IMG/VR virus record: IMGVR_UViG_3300025853_000695
Span: 1 to 23,207 of that record
Origin: a virus
Strand: one strand, 5' to 3'
Length of the DNA stretch: 23,207 nt
Shown here: positions 15,894 through 23,207 of the stretch, one piece after another
How positions within the stretch are numbered: the first letter of the stretch is position 1
How the letters are laid out: each line of letters starts with the position of its first letter
The notes under the pieces: model-generated
What the model was told of the DNA's origin: nothing
Database searches by the model: none
Seen by the model: only the letters and a program-made list of their open reading frames with translations
Position numbers and translations under genes: made by a program

Positions 15894-18800
15894 ATGGCAC
15901 AAAAAACAGACTTAAACATCAACCCATATTTTGATGATTTTGACTCGGAAAAAAATTTTCACAAGGTCTTATTTAAGCCAGGATATCCAGTTCAAGCAAG
16001 AGAGTTAACAACTCTTCAGTCTATCTTACAAAATCAAGTCGAATCTTTTGGAAGTCATATTTTTAAAGACGGTACTGTAGTAAGACCAGGAAACATATCT
16101 TTCGATAATCAATTTTATGCTGTAAAATTAAACCAAACTAACCTTGGTGTAGATGTTTCTGTTTATATTAATAATTTCATAGGTAAAAAAATAACGGGTC
16201 AAGTATCAGGAACAACAGCAAAAATTCAATATGTTGCTTTTCCAGATGGTGCGGAAGTTGAAGACCTGACAATTTATGTAAAATATTCTAATTCTAACAA
16301 CAATTATTCCTTCAATCAATTTCAAGATGGAGAAGCATTAATCGCTGATGAGAACGTAACATATGGAAATACGACAATTAATGCGGGAACTCCATTTGCA
16401 ACATTAATTTCTCTAAATGCAACTTCAGTAGGTTCTTCAGCATCTATTGGGGAGGGAACATATTTTGTTAGAGGTTATTTTGCAAATGTCTCTAAGCAAA
16501 CTATCATTTTAGATAATTATACAAATACTCCATCATATAGAGTTGGTTTAAAAGTTGAAGAGACAATTGTAAATGCAAAAGACGATTCTTCTCTTTATGA
16601 TAATGCCAAAGGATTTTCCAATTATTCAGCACCTGGTGCCGATAGATTTAAATTAAATTTAGTTCTTTCTAAAAAATTGCTGAGTGATAAAAATGACACA
16701 GATTTTATAGAATTACTGAGAGTAGAGAATGGTAAGATAAAGAAAATTGATAATAAAACTGATTTTAATAGATTTCAAGATTTTCTTGCAGAAAGAACAT
16801 ATGAAGAGTCTGGACACTATTCTATAGAAGATTTTGATATCTCCGTTCATAATTCCTTAAATGATAAATTGGGAAATGATGGTTTGTTCTTTAATACACA
16901 ATCAACAGATCAAAATAATACTCCATCAGATGATTTGATGTGTGTAAAAGTTTCTCCGGGAGAAGCTTATGTTGCTGGTTATAATGTAGAAAAAATTTCA
17001 AATACAATTATTGACGTTGAAAAACCAAGAGATATTGAAACTATCACATCTCAAAATATTCCGTTTGAGATGGGAAACCTTTTAAGAGTTAATAATGTGG
17101 AGGGAGCACCACAAGAAAAAGGTACTATTTCACTCATTGATAGACATAAATCTGAATCTGGAATAACAACAATTGGTGATGCTAGAGTATATACTTTTAA
17201 TTTAACTGATACTGTATATGAAGATGACTCAACAAATTGGGATTTGTATTTGTATGACATTCAGACATACACTTCTCTCACATTAAATACTCCAGTAGGT
17301 CCATTAGGATTTACAACCTCAACATATATTAAAGGAAAAAGTAGTGGTGCTAGTGGATATGCCGTAGATTCTGGGTCTGGTAGCACTATTTCTTTAAGGC
17401 AAACATCCGGAACATTTTCTGTTGGAGAACAACTAATTGTTAATGGTATTGATGCTTCTGCAACAGTCAGTTCTTCGATCGTTTATGGAACTAGAGATAT
17501 TAAATCTGTTCAACAGTTAGGTGTTGTAGGATTTTCTACTTTTAGAGCAGATTCTCTGTTAGAAGAATTTGATTTGCCAAATGGTATTACGGAAGGAACT
17601 ATCAGTGGTTCTGGAAGCACGAGAACTTTGATAAGTCCAGGAAAAATATTTACTGGCATTAAAGTAGGAGATATTATCAGATATCAAAAAACATCTGGTA
17701 CTGATGAGACTTTTAGTAGAGTATCTGCAAATAATACTACTTCATTAACGGTAACAACTCTCACTAGTGTTCCTGGTGTTTATAATGGAACACTCACAAA
17801 TGGCACTTATAATATTAAACTAGGTATTCCAGTCATAAAGAATGAAGATGCTGGTTATCTTTATACAGAATTACCAGAAAAAAATATTCAATCCGTAAAT
17901 CTTTCAGGTTCTACTTTAGAAGTATCATCACAAATTACTGGAGGAACTACTAACTCTGGTGGTGTTTTAGAATTTAATTTATCTGCTACAGGACTGTCAG
18001 ATTCATTCTTTAAATCATTCAACAATCAAAGATATTCAGTACATTACACTGGTGGTGCAATTGGTACTGTTACGTCAGATGCATTTAGTCTTGCAAGTAA
18101 TATAGTTACTATAAATGGATTAACTGCATCTCAATCAGATATTGTAGTCAATACAACTCTAATTAAAAATAATATACAAAGTAAAGTAAAAACTTATACT
18201 AGAAGCACAACACTAGATGTAGAGTTTTCTAAGTATCAGCAGTCTGGTGTTGGTGTAAATACATCTATTAATGATGGTCTCACTTATAACAAAAACTATG
18301 GATTAAGAGTTCAAGATGAGGAGATTTCTTTAAATTATCCAGATGTAGTAAAAGTTCTTGCTGTTTATGAATCTTTAGGAACAACAGCACCAACTTTAGA
18401 TACAATCCAGTTTGCAGATTCTTCAATCGTTACAAACTCTGTTATTGGTGAAAATATAACAAGCACTCAAAATAATGCTATTGCGAGAGTAGTATCCAAA
18501 CCATCCGCAACCACTCTTGCAATTGTTTATTTAAATCAAAATAAATTTACTTCATCACAATCGGTATTTTTTGAAGAAAGTAATGCCACTACTAGCATTC
18601 AAACGGTGACTCCAGGATCTTATAAAAATGTAACTAATTCTTTTGAACTTGATAAGGGACAAAAAGAACAATATTATGATTACTCCAAACTTGTAAGAAA
18701 ATTAGATTCTGCTATACCATCAAGAAGATTAAAAGTAATTTTTGATCACTACACCGTCTCATCTGGTGACAATGGTGATGTATTTACTGTTCTTAGTTAC

Positions 18801-21800
18801 GATGATGAAAGATTCTTAGAGGATATTCCAGAAATTGGTCCAGACAAAGTAAGAGCAACTGATACTTTAGACTTTAGACCAAGAGTATCACAATTTACAG
18901 ATATTGACAAATCGCCATTTGATTTTGATTCAAGAACTTTTACAAATGATAATGGAACTTTACCAAAATTAATTTTAAAACCAGAAGAACAATCTTTATT
19001 GGGATATTCATATTACTTACCACGAATTGATAAAATTTTATTAGATAATTTTGGAAACTTTATTGTCAAAAAAGGTGTTTCTTCAAAAAATCCAAAAGCA
19101 CCAGTAAACTCAAATCCAAACAAACTTATGGATTTGGGCACTATAACTTTACCAGCATATCTTTATTCTCCAGATGATGCTACCATATCTCTTGTGGATA
19201 ATAGAAGATATACCATGAGAGATATTGGAGATCTTGAGGATAGAATTGAAAATCTTGAGAAGGTTACATCATTGTCCTTGTTAGAGTTAAGCACACAAAC
19301 TACTCAAATACAAGATGCTGATGGTAATTTGAAATATAAGACGGGATTTTTTGTTGACGATTTTAAAGATGATTCATTGATTAATTTGGATGTATCTTCT
19401 ATTCAGGTAGATGCAGAGCAGCAAGAACTAATACCAATTATCAGTAGAAATACATTAAAGAGTCAAATCGCTCCAAAAACAAGTATTTCTAGTGAAACAT
19501 TAGATTTTTCTAATAATTTTAATCTTTTAGACTCAAACGTACAGAAAACTGGCAATGCAATTACTTTAGCATATAACAGTGCAGATTGGATTGAACAACC
19601 ATTAGCTACTGGTTTTGAAAATGTAAATCCTTTTAATATTGTATCTTATAGGGGATTTGTTAAACTTTCTCCATCAAATGATAGTTGGATAAAGACTATT
19701 AAATTACCTAAGGGAGTATTTACTTTTTCTGGTAATGATCAATATATGCGCTCCAGAAATACACATTTCTCCGCAACCAATTTACTTCAGTCAACTCAAT
19801 TCTATCAATTCTTTGATGGAAATAGTGGTGTTGATTTTATACCAAAGTTATTAGAAATAGCAACAGATGATACTTTATCAACCTATGGTTCCAACGGAAC
19901 TTTCGAAGTGGGTGAGACTGTTATTGGTTATGATGACAATGAGTCTGTTATAAGATTTAGAGTTGCCAATTCAAATCATAAGACCGGTACATATAATTCA
20001 CCAACAATGACGTTTGGAACAAATCCATATGATACAAATGAAACTTTATCAAACGCATACAGCCAATCTTCAAAGGTATTGAACGTTGATACACTTGCAT
20101 TGTCGGAAGAAGCGCAAGGTAGATATTTTGGATATTTAACTCAAGGTGCTAAGTTAGTTGGACAAACAAGTGGTGCTGTAGCGTATGTTAAAGATTTACG
20201 TTTAATCAGTGATGAATATGGTGATTTAATAGGATCATTCTTTTTGAGGGATCCAAACACAACTCCACCCCCAACTGTAAGAATTGGCACTGGAACTAAA
20301 ACTTATAAACTTACAAGTAGTTCAACAAATGAAATACCACAGAATGGAAGTAATTCAATATCTACTGCTGAAGTTCAATATACATCTAAATTAAGGGCAA
20401 CATTAAATCAGCAAAATAAACTTGTAAAAACGATTACAAATTATTATAATCCTCTTGCACAAACATTTAGTGTAGGTGGTAATATAGAATCTCCGGATGC
20501 AATTGGTCAAAATGATGATGCTAATGGTGCTTTCTTAACAAAATTAGATTTATTTTTCAAGTCAAAACCAACTGATAATCATCCAATAAGAGTTGAAATT
20601 AGACCTGTTAATTTAGGATCTCCTGTTCAAAAAATTATTGGAAATCCTGTCACATTAAAACCGTCTCAAGTTAATACATCAACAACTGGTGCTACTGCAA
20701 CTACAGTTACTTTTGATTATCCAATATATTTGAGTCCTGGTAAAGAATATGCGATTGTTTTAATATCGGAGACAACTGACGAATATGAGGTTTGGACAGC
20801 AACAATGGGTGAAACAACTGTAAATACGCAGAATTTACCCGATTCCGAAGCCGTTATTTATTCTCAACAATTTGCTCTTGGAAGTTTGTTTAAATCTCAA
20901 AATGGTTCAATATGGACTCCAAATCAGAATCAAGACCTTAAATTTAAATTATATAAAGCAAACTTTACTTCTACTACAGGAACTGCATTTTTCTATAATC
21001 CACCACTTGATGAAAGTAACGGGTATGTTGAAAAACTTAATGATAATCCAATAACAATATTACCAAAAACCTTAACTCTTGGAATTTCCACAATTGCTGA
21101 TGGTGATGGAAATATAGGCATTTTGACTGTAGGTAGAAAACTTTCTGGATCCAATGATTTTGGATATGGATATGTTGTTGGACAAGGAAGTTCAGTAGGA
21201 CAAGTATCTATTACTGATGGTGGTTCAAATTATCCAACAGGAACGATTGTCAACTTACCAACAACAAATATTGTTGGTAGTGGTTCTGGACTTAGATTGA
21301 GTGTAACTGCTGATGCTACTGGATCTATCACTGCAATTGCAGCGACAACAGCAACTGGAAATGGATACAAGGTTGGTGATGTTGTTGGAATTACAACCAA
21401 TTTAGGAACTGGAGCTCGTTTTACAATTGCTGATATTACTGGACTTGATACATTATACTTGTCTAATGTACAGGGAAAACTTGGTGCTGGAAATGCATTC
21501 CAAGTTGGTGCTGCAGTCAGTTACTATAATGATGCTGGAACGGTTATTTCCCTTGCTTCCACTACTATAACGTCTAGAACAACTGAAGGAAGTAATTTAA
21601 ATTCTGGAAATTACATGACAGTGAAGCATTTTGATCATGGCATGTATTATAATACAAACACAGTTGTTCTGACAGATATTGAACCAGATACATCACCAAC
21701 TACGTTGAGTGCGGATTTGGATTTAGATGAAACTGGAACGGTATCTGTCGCAAGCACATCTGGATTCGCTACATTTGAGGGTCAAACTGTTTCGGGTTCT

Positions 21801-22952
21801 TATCTTGGATATGTCAAAATTGGAGATGAGATAATCTCATATAATGATGTTGGAAGTGGAACTCTTATTATCGCTGGTTCTGGTAGAGGGAAAGATAATA
21901 CAGTGGCACAACCACATGCTTCTGGTAGTTCCGTTTATAAGTATGAACTTGGCGGCGTATCTCTGAGAAGAATCAATGGAGTTGAGCATACAGTAAGTAA
22001 CTTAGAAAATAAGATTGATAGTTATAATGTTCAGATAAACATGTCAACCAATGGTAATGACAGATCTGACGACGATGACCCAACTGGCGCTGCACAATTG
22101 TCTTTTGCTTCAGAAGCATCTGTTGGTGGATCAAAATGCAAAGCAACAGAGAACTTACAATTTAACGAAATTGTTCCAAGTTATGATATTCTTACACCTG
22201 GTTCTTTAACAAGTGTTTCTGCGTCTGTTAGAACAATAACGGGTAGAAGTGTTGATGGAACTGAAACTCCATTTGTTGATAATGGATTTGAAACAGTCGA
22301 ATTGAATGAGGTTAATAAATTGACTTCGGTTAGAATGGTTGCATCTGAAGTAAATGAGGATGATAAATTAACTACTTTACCAAACAGCAAATCTTTTACT
22401 ACAGCAATTGTATTAAATACAACAGATACAAATCTTTCGCCAATAATTTATACCGACAATTCAATAACTGAATTTAGACTCAGCAGATTGAATAGTCCTA
22501 TCAGTGACTACACCACATCAAACAGTGTAAATTCACTTCTATTTGATCCACATGCTGCAGTATATGTTTCAAACACTGTAAATCTAACTCAAGCATCAAC
22601 ATCACTAAAAGTTATCTTTGATGCATATAGACACGAATCAGCAGACTTTAGAGTTCTCTACAGTTTGATTAAAGCAGACTCTAGCGAAGTGACTCAAGAA
22701 TTTGAATTGTTCCCCGGATACGATAATTTAACATTGACATCTACTGGATTGGATGTTATTAACGCTGCTAATAATAGCGGAAGATCTGACGTTTTTGTTC
22801 CTGCAAGTTTGGAAGATGAATATCTTGAGTATGAATATACAGCAAATAATCTTGATTTATTCACTGGATACACAATTAAGATCGTAATGTCTGGAACAAA
22901 TCAAGCATATGCTCCAAGAATCAAGAACCTGAGAACAATTGCAATCATATGA
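15894..22952 (+). CDS. DUF4815-type virion structural (tail/baseplate-associated) protein, 2352 aa
   Basis: The N terminus has the DUF4815 pattern: NPYFDDFDSEKNFHKVLFKP then VQARELTTLQSILQNQVESF (to about residue 52), then F..G.VV.PG, and later GTYFVRGYFANV. Other blocks known from such proteins follow: KSSGASGYAVDSGSG (about 483-500), DIGDLEDRIENLEKVTSLSL, a short helix or coiled coil (about 1108-1130) leading to KTGFFVDDFKDDS, GQTSGAVAYVKDLRLIS then GSFFLRDPN (about 1425-1455), and PLAQTF ... GAFLTKLDLFFKSKP ... VEIRPV ... YLSPGKEYAIVLIS ... LFKSQNG (about 1520-1670), a jelly-roll-like module. GGSGY and GFP/DDE units come next (about 1723-2023), then a final beta domain ending APRIKNLRTIAII. 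The position after gp8 corresponds to T4 gp9/gp10, but I see no homology to them. Likely role, inferred: peripheral baseplate or fibre-anchoring protein. Confidence 0.87.
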   Translation: MAQKTDLNINPYFDDFDSEKNFHKVLFKPGYPVQARELTTLQSILQNQVESFGSHIFKDGTVVRPGNISFDNQFYAVKLNQTNLGVDVSVYINNFIGKKITGQVSGTTAKIQYVAFPDGAEVEDLTIYVKYSNSNNNYSFNQFQDGEALIADENVTYGNTTINAGTPFATLISLNATSVGSSASIGEGTYFVRGYFANVSKQTIILDNYTNTPSYRVGLKVEETIVNAKDDSSLYDNAKGFSNYSAPGADRFKLNLVLSKKLLSDKNDTDFIELLRVENGKIKKIDNKTDFNRFQDFLAERTYEESGHYSIEDFDISVHNSLNDKLGNDGLFFNTQSTDQNNTPSDDLMCVKVSPGEAYVAGYNVEKISNTIIDVEKPRDIETITSQNIPFEMGNLLRVNNVEGAPQEKGTISLIDRHKSESGITTIGDARVYTFNLTDTVYEDDSTNWDLYLYDIQTYTSLTLNTPVGPLGFTTSTYIKGKSSGASGYAVDSGSGSTISLRQTSGTFSVGEQLIVNGIDASATVSSSIVYGTRDIKSVQQLGVVGFSTFRADSLLEEFDLPNGITEGTISGSGSTRTLISPGKIFTGIKVGDIIRYQKTSGTDETFSRVSANNTTSLTVTTLTSVPGVYNGTLTNGTYNIKLGIPVIKNEDAGYLYTELPEKNIQSVNLSGSTLEVSSQITGGTTNSGGVLEFNLSATGLSDSFFKSFNNQRYSVHYTGGAIGTVTSDAFSLASNIVTINGLTASQSDIVVNTTLIKNNIQSKVKTYTRSTTLDVEFSKYQQSGVGVNTSINDGLTYNKNYGLRVQDEEISLNYPDVVKVLAVYESLGTTAPTLDTIQFADSSIVTNSVIGENITSTQNNAIARVVSKPSATTLAIVYLNQNKFTSSQSVFFEESNATTSIQTVTPGSYKNVTNSFELDKGQKEQYYDYSKLVRKLDSAIPSRRLKVIFDHYTVSSGDNGDVFTVLSYDDERFLEDIPEIGPDKVRATDTLDFRPRVSQFTDIDKSPFDFDSRTFTNDNGTLPKLILKPEEQSLLGYSYYLPRIDKILLDNFGNFIVKKGVSSKNPKAPVNSNPNKLMDLGTITLPAYLYSPDDATISLVDNRRYTMRDIGDLEDRIENLEKVTSLSLLELSTQTTQIQDADGNLKYKTGFFVDDFKDDSLINLDVSSIQVDAEQQELIPIISRNTLKSQIAPKTSISSETLDFSNNFNLLDSNVQKTGNAITLAYNSADWIEQPLATGFENVNPFNIVSYRGFVKLSPSNDSWIKTIKLPKGVFTFSGNDQYMRSRNTHFSATNLLQSTQFYQFFDGNSGVDFIPKLLEIATDDTLSTYGSNGTFEVGETVIGYDDNESVIRFRVANSNHKTGTYNSPTMTFGTNPYDTNETLSNAYSQSSKVLNVDTLALSEEAQGRYFGYLTQGAKLVGQTSGAVAYVKDLRLISDEYGDLIGSFFLRDPNTTPPPTVRIGTGTKTYKLTSSSTNEIPQNGSNSISTAEVQYTSKLRATLNQQNKLVKTITNYYNPLAQTFSVGGNIESPDAIGQNDDANGAFLTKLDLFFKSKPTDNHPIRVEIRPVNLGSPVQKIIGNPVTLKPSQVNTSTTGATATTVTFDYPIYLSPGKEYAIVLISETTDEYEVWTATMGETTVNTQNLPDSEAVIYSQQFALGSLFKSQNGSIWTPNQNQDLKFKLYKANFTSTTGTAFFYNPPLDESNGYVEKLNDNPITILPKTLTLGISTIADGDGNIGILTVGRKLSGSNDFGYGYVVGQGSSVGQVSITDGGSNYPTGTIVNLPTTNIVGSGSGLRLSVTADATGSITAIAATTATGNGYKVGDVVGITTNLGTGARFTIADITGLDTLYLSNVQGKLGAGNAFQVGAAVSYYNDAGTVISLASTTITSRTTEGSNLNSGNYMTVKHFDHGMYYNTNTVVLTDIEPDTSPTTLSADLDLDETGTVSVASTSGFATFEGQTVSGSYLGYVKIGDEIISYNDVGSGTLIIAGSGRGKDNTVAQPHASGSSVYKYELGGVSLRRINGVEHTVSNLENKIDSYNVQINMSTNGNDRSDDDDPTGAAQLSFASEASVGGSKCKATENLQFNEIVPSYDILTPGSLTSVSASVRTITGRSVDGTETPFVDNGFETVELNEVNKLTSVRMVASEVNEDDKLTTLPNSKSFTTAIVLNTTDTNLSPIIYTDNSITEFRLSRLNSPISDYTTSNSVNSLLFDPHAAVYVSNTVNLTQASTSLKVIFDAYRHESADFRVLYSLIKADSSEVTQEFELFPGYDNLTLTSTGLDVINAANNSGRSDVFVPASLEDEYLEYEYTANNLDLFTGYTIKIVMSGTNQAYAPRIKNLRTIAII
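21190..21540 (+). repeat. GGSGY-type beta modules in the DUF4815 protein
   Basis: Two units in a row: QVSITDGGSNYPTGTIVNLP with GSGSGLRLSV and GSITAIAA, then GNGYKVGDVVGIT with GTGARFTIADITG (residues about 1766-1882). They share the order of strand, G[SN]GY, short strand, G.GA turn and strand with the modules of the giant protein and gp8. Confidence 0.6.
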
Positions 22953-23146
22953 TTAGAGTAGAAGGTCATAAAAATCTGTATAGAGATGAAAAAAGTGGTG
23001 CCATAATCAATTGTGACACCACTTCATACAATCAACATGTAAATAATTTACACCGCAAAAACGCACAAAAACAAGAATTGGATAAAATGAGAGAAGATAT
23101 TGATGAAATAAAATCTCTACTTAAGGAGTTACTAAATAAGAAATAA
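22949..23146 (+). CDS. Small coiled-coil protein conserved in marine T4-like phages, 65 aa
   Basis: The start ATG overlaps the stop of the DUF4815 gene (ATGA, 22949-22952), implying coupled translation. The N-terminal half, MIRVEGHKNLYRDEKSGAII with N.DT.SYN after it, fits a small conserved phage protein that I recall from T4-like cyanophages under hypothetical names, from memory only. The second half (about residues 38-65, QKQELDKMREDIDEIKSLLK and on) is a clear amphipathic helix with leucine/isoleucine heptads and a lysine end, probably a short coiled coil. No signal peptide or membrane segment. Its function is unknown. Position and overlap suggest a partner or assembly factor of the large protein it follows, which is inference. 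Confidence 0.85.
   Translation: MIRVEGHKNLYRDEKSGAIINCDTTSYNQHVNNLHRKNAQKQELDKMREDIDEIKSLLKELLNKK
22993..23024 (+). repeat. Perfect 8-bp inverted repeat inside the 65-aa gene
   Basis: AAGTGGTG (22993-23000) and CACCACTT (23017-23024) are exact reverse complements with a 16-base loop that includes the palindrome CAATTG (23008-23013). The stem is GC-richer than its surroundings. It lies in codons for KSGAIINCDTTS, so it may be due to the protein sequence. There is no following T-run, so it is not a terminator. Confidence 0.45.
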
Positions 23147-23166
23147 TTTATTAGGCATTCTGCAAA

Positions 23167-23174
23167 TATAAATA
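23167..23174 (+). promoter_or_regulatory. T4-type late promoter (TATAAATA) before the next gene
   Basis: An exact TATAAATA 20 bases after the stop of the 65-aa gene. It is part of TATAAATATCTAAA (23167-23180), identical to the gp8 promoter region. By T4 spacing, transcription begins near 23180, leaving a leader of about 23 bases to an ATG at 23203. An AGGA (23180-23183) would be at the very 5' end, too far from the ATG for an ordinary Shine-Dalgarno. Confidence 0.85.
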
Positions 23175-23202
23175 TCTAAAGGAATACTTTTTAGTTCTAA
23201 TA

Positions 23203-23207
23203 ATGGC
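23203..23207 (+). CDS. Probable start of the next late gene (only first bases present)
   Basis: ATGGC at 23203-23207 is the first ATG after the late promoter at 23167-23174 and lies at a distance similar to that seen for gp25. Only the start codon and two more bases are in the window, so neither the frame nor the product can be confirmed. Confidence 0.35.

Noticed and set aside
1-23207. A novel defence, toxin or metabolic system
   Set aside because: Every gene with recognisable features is a phage virion or baseplate component; no enzyme motifs, toxin-antitoxin pair, CRISPR array or host-derived metabolic gene is visible.

Overview
The window is a stretch of the late structural region of a T4-like (Straboviridae/Kyanoviridae-type) myovirus. 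The DNA is strongly AT-rich, every gene reads on the + strand, genes are packed with gaps of 1 to 38 bases or short overlaps, and perfect T4-type late promoter octamers (TATAAATA) sit in the gaps. Low GC, giant beta-rich repeat proteins and a DUF4815-type protein are typical of marine T4-like phages of picocyanobacteria (Prochlorococcus/Synechococcus) or SAR11. The sequence alone does not separate these hosts, since no photosynthesis or other host-derived metabolic gene is present.

Layout: (1) bases 1-59 look like the 3' end of an upstream gene, followed by a short leader with a hairpin that touches the ribosome binding site of an unrecognised 82-aa gene (117-365). (2) A late promoter at 367-374 starts a unit of baseplate wedge genes: gp25 (397-798), gp6 (802-2715) and an 11.6-kb gene (2717-14320) encoding 3867 residues. 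Its first ~330 residues resemble the C-terminal part of T4 gp7; the rest is a long array of small beta modules with an embedded YHYH-type domain. (3) A second late promoter (14334-14341) starts gp8 (14359-15888), a 2352-aa DUF4815-type virion protein (15894-22952) and, overlapping it by 4 bases, a 65-aa coiled-coil protein (22949-23146). (4) A third late promoter (23167-23174) points into the next gene, which probably begins at 23203 and leaves the window.

In T4, gp6, gp7, gp8, gp25 and gp53 with gp10 and others make the baseplate wedge, and six wedges surround the hub. The order 6-7-8 is kept here. Where T4 continues with 9-10-11-12 (fibre attachment and short tail fibre), this phage has the DUF4815 protein. 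The most interesting feature is modular: the same short beta modules (a GGSGY-type unit and a GFP...DDE.I.Y-type unit) recur inside the giant gp7-like protein, and one or both also occur in gp8 and the DUF4815 protein. The wedge and peripheral proteins therefore appear to have been enlarged by the same pool of modules. I see no tRNA, CRISPR array, insertion sequence, integrase or clear rho-independent terminator, and no evidence for a non-phage system.
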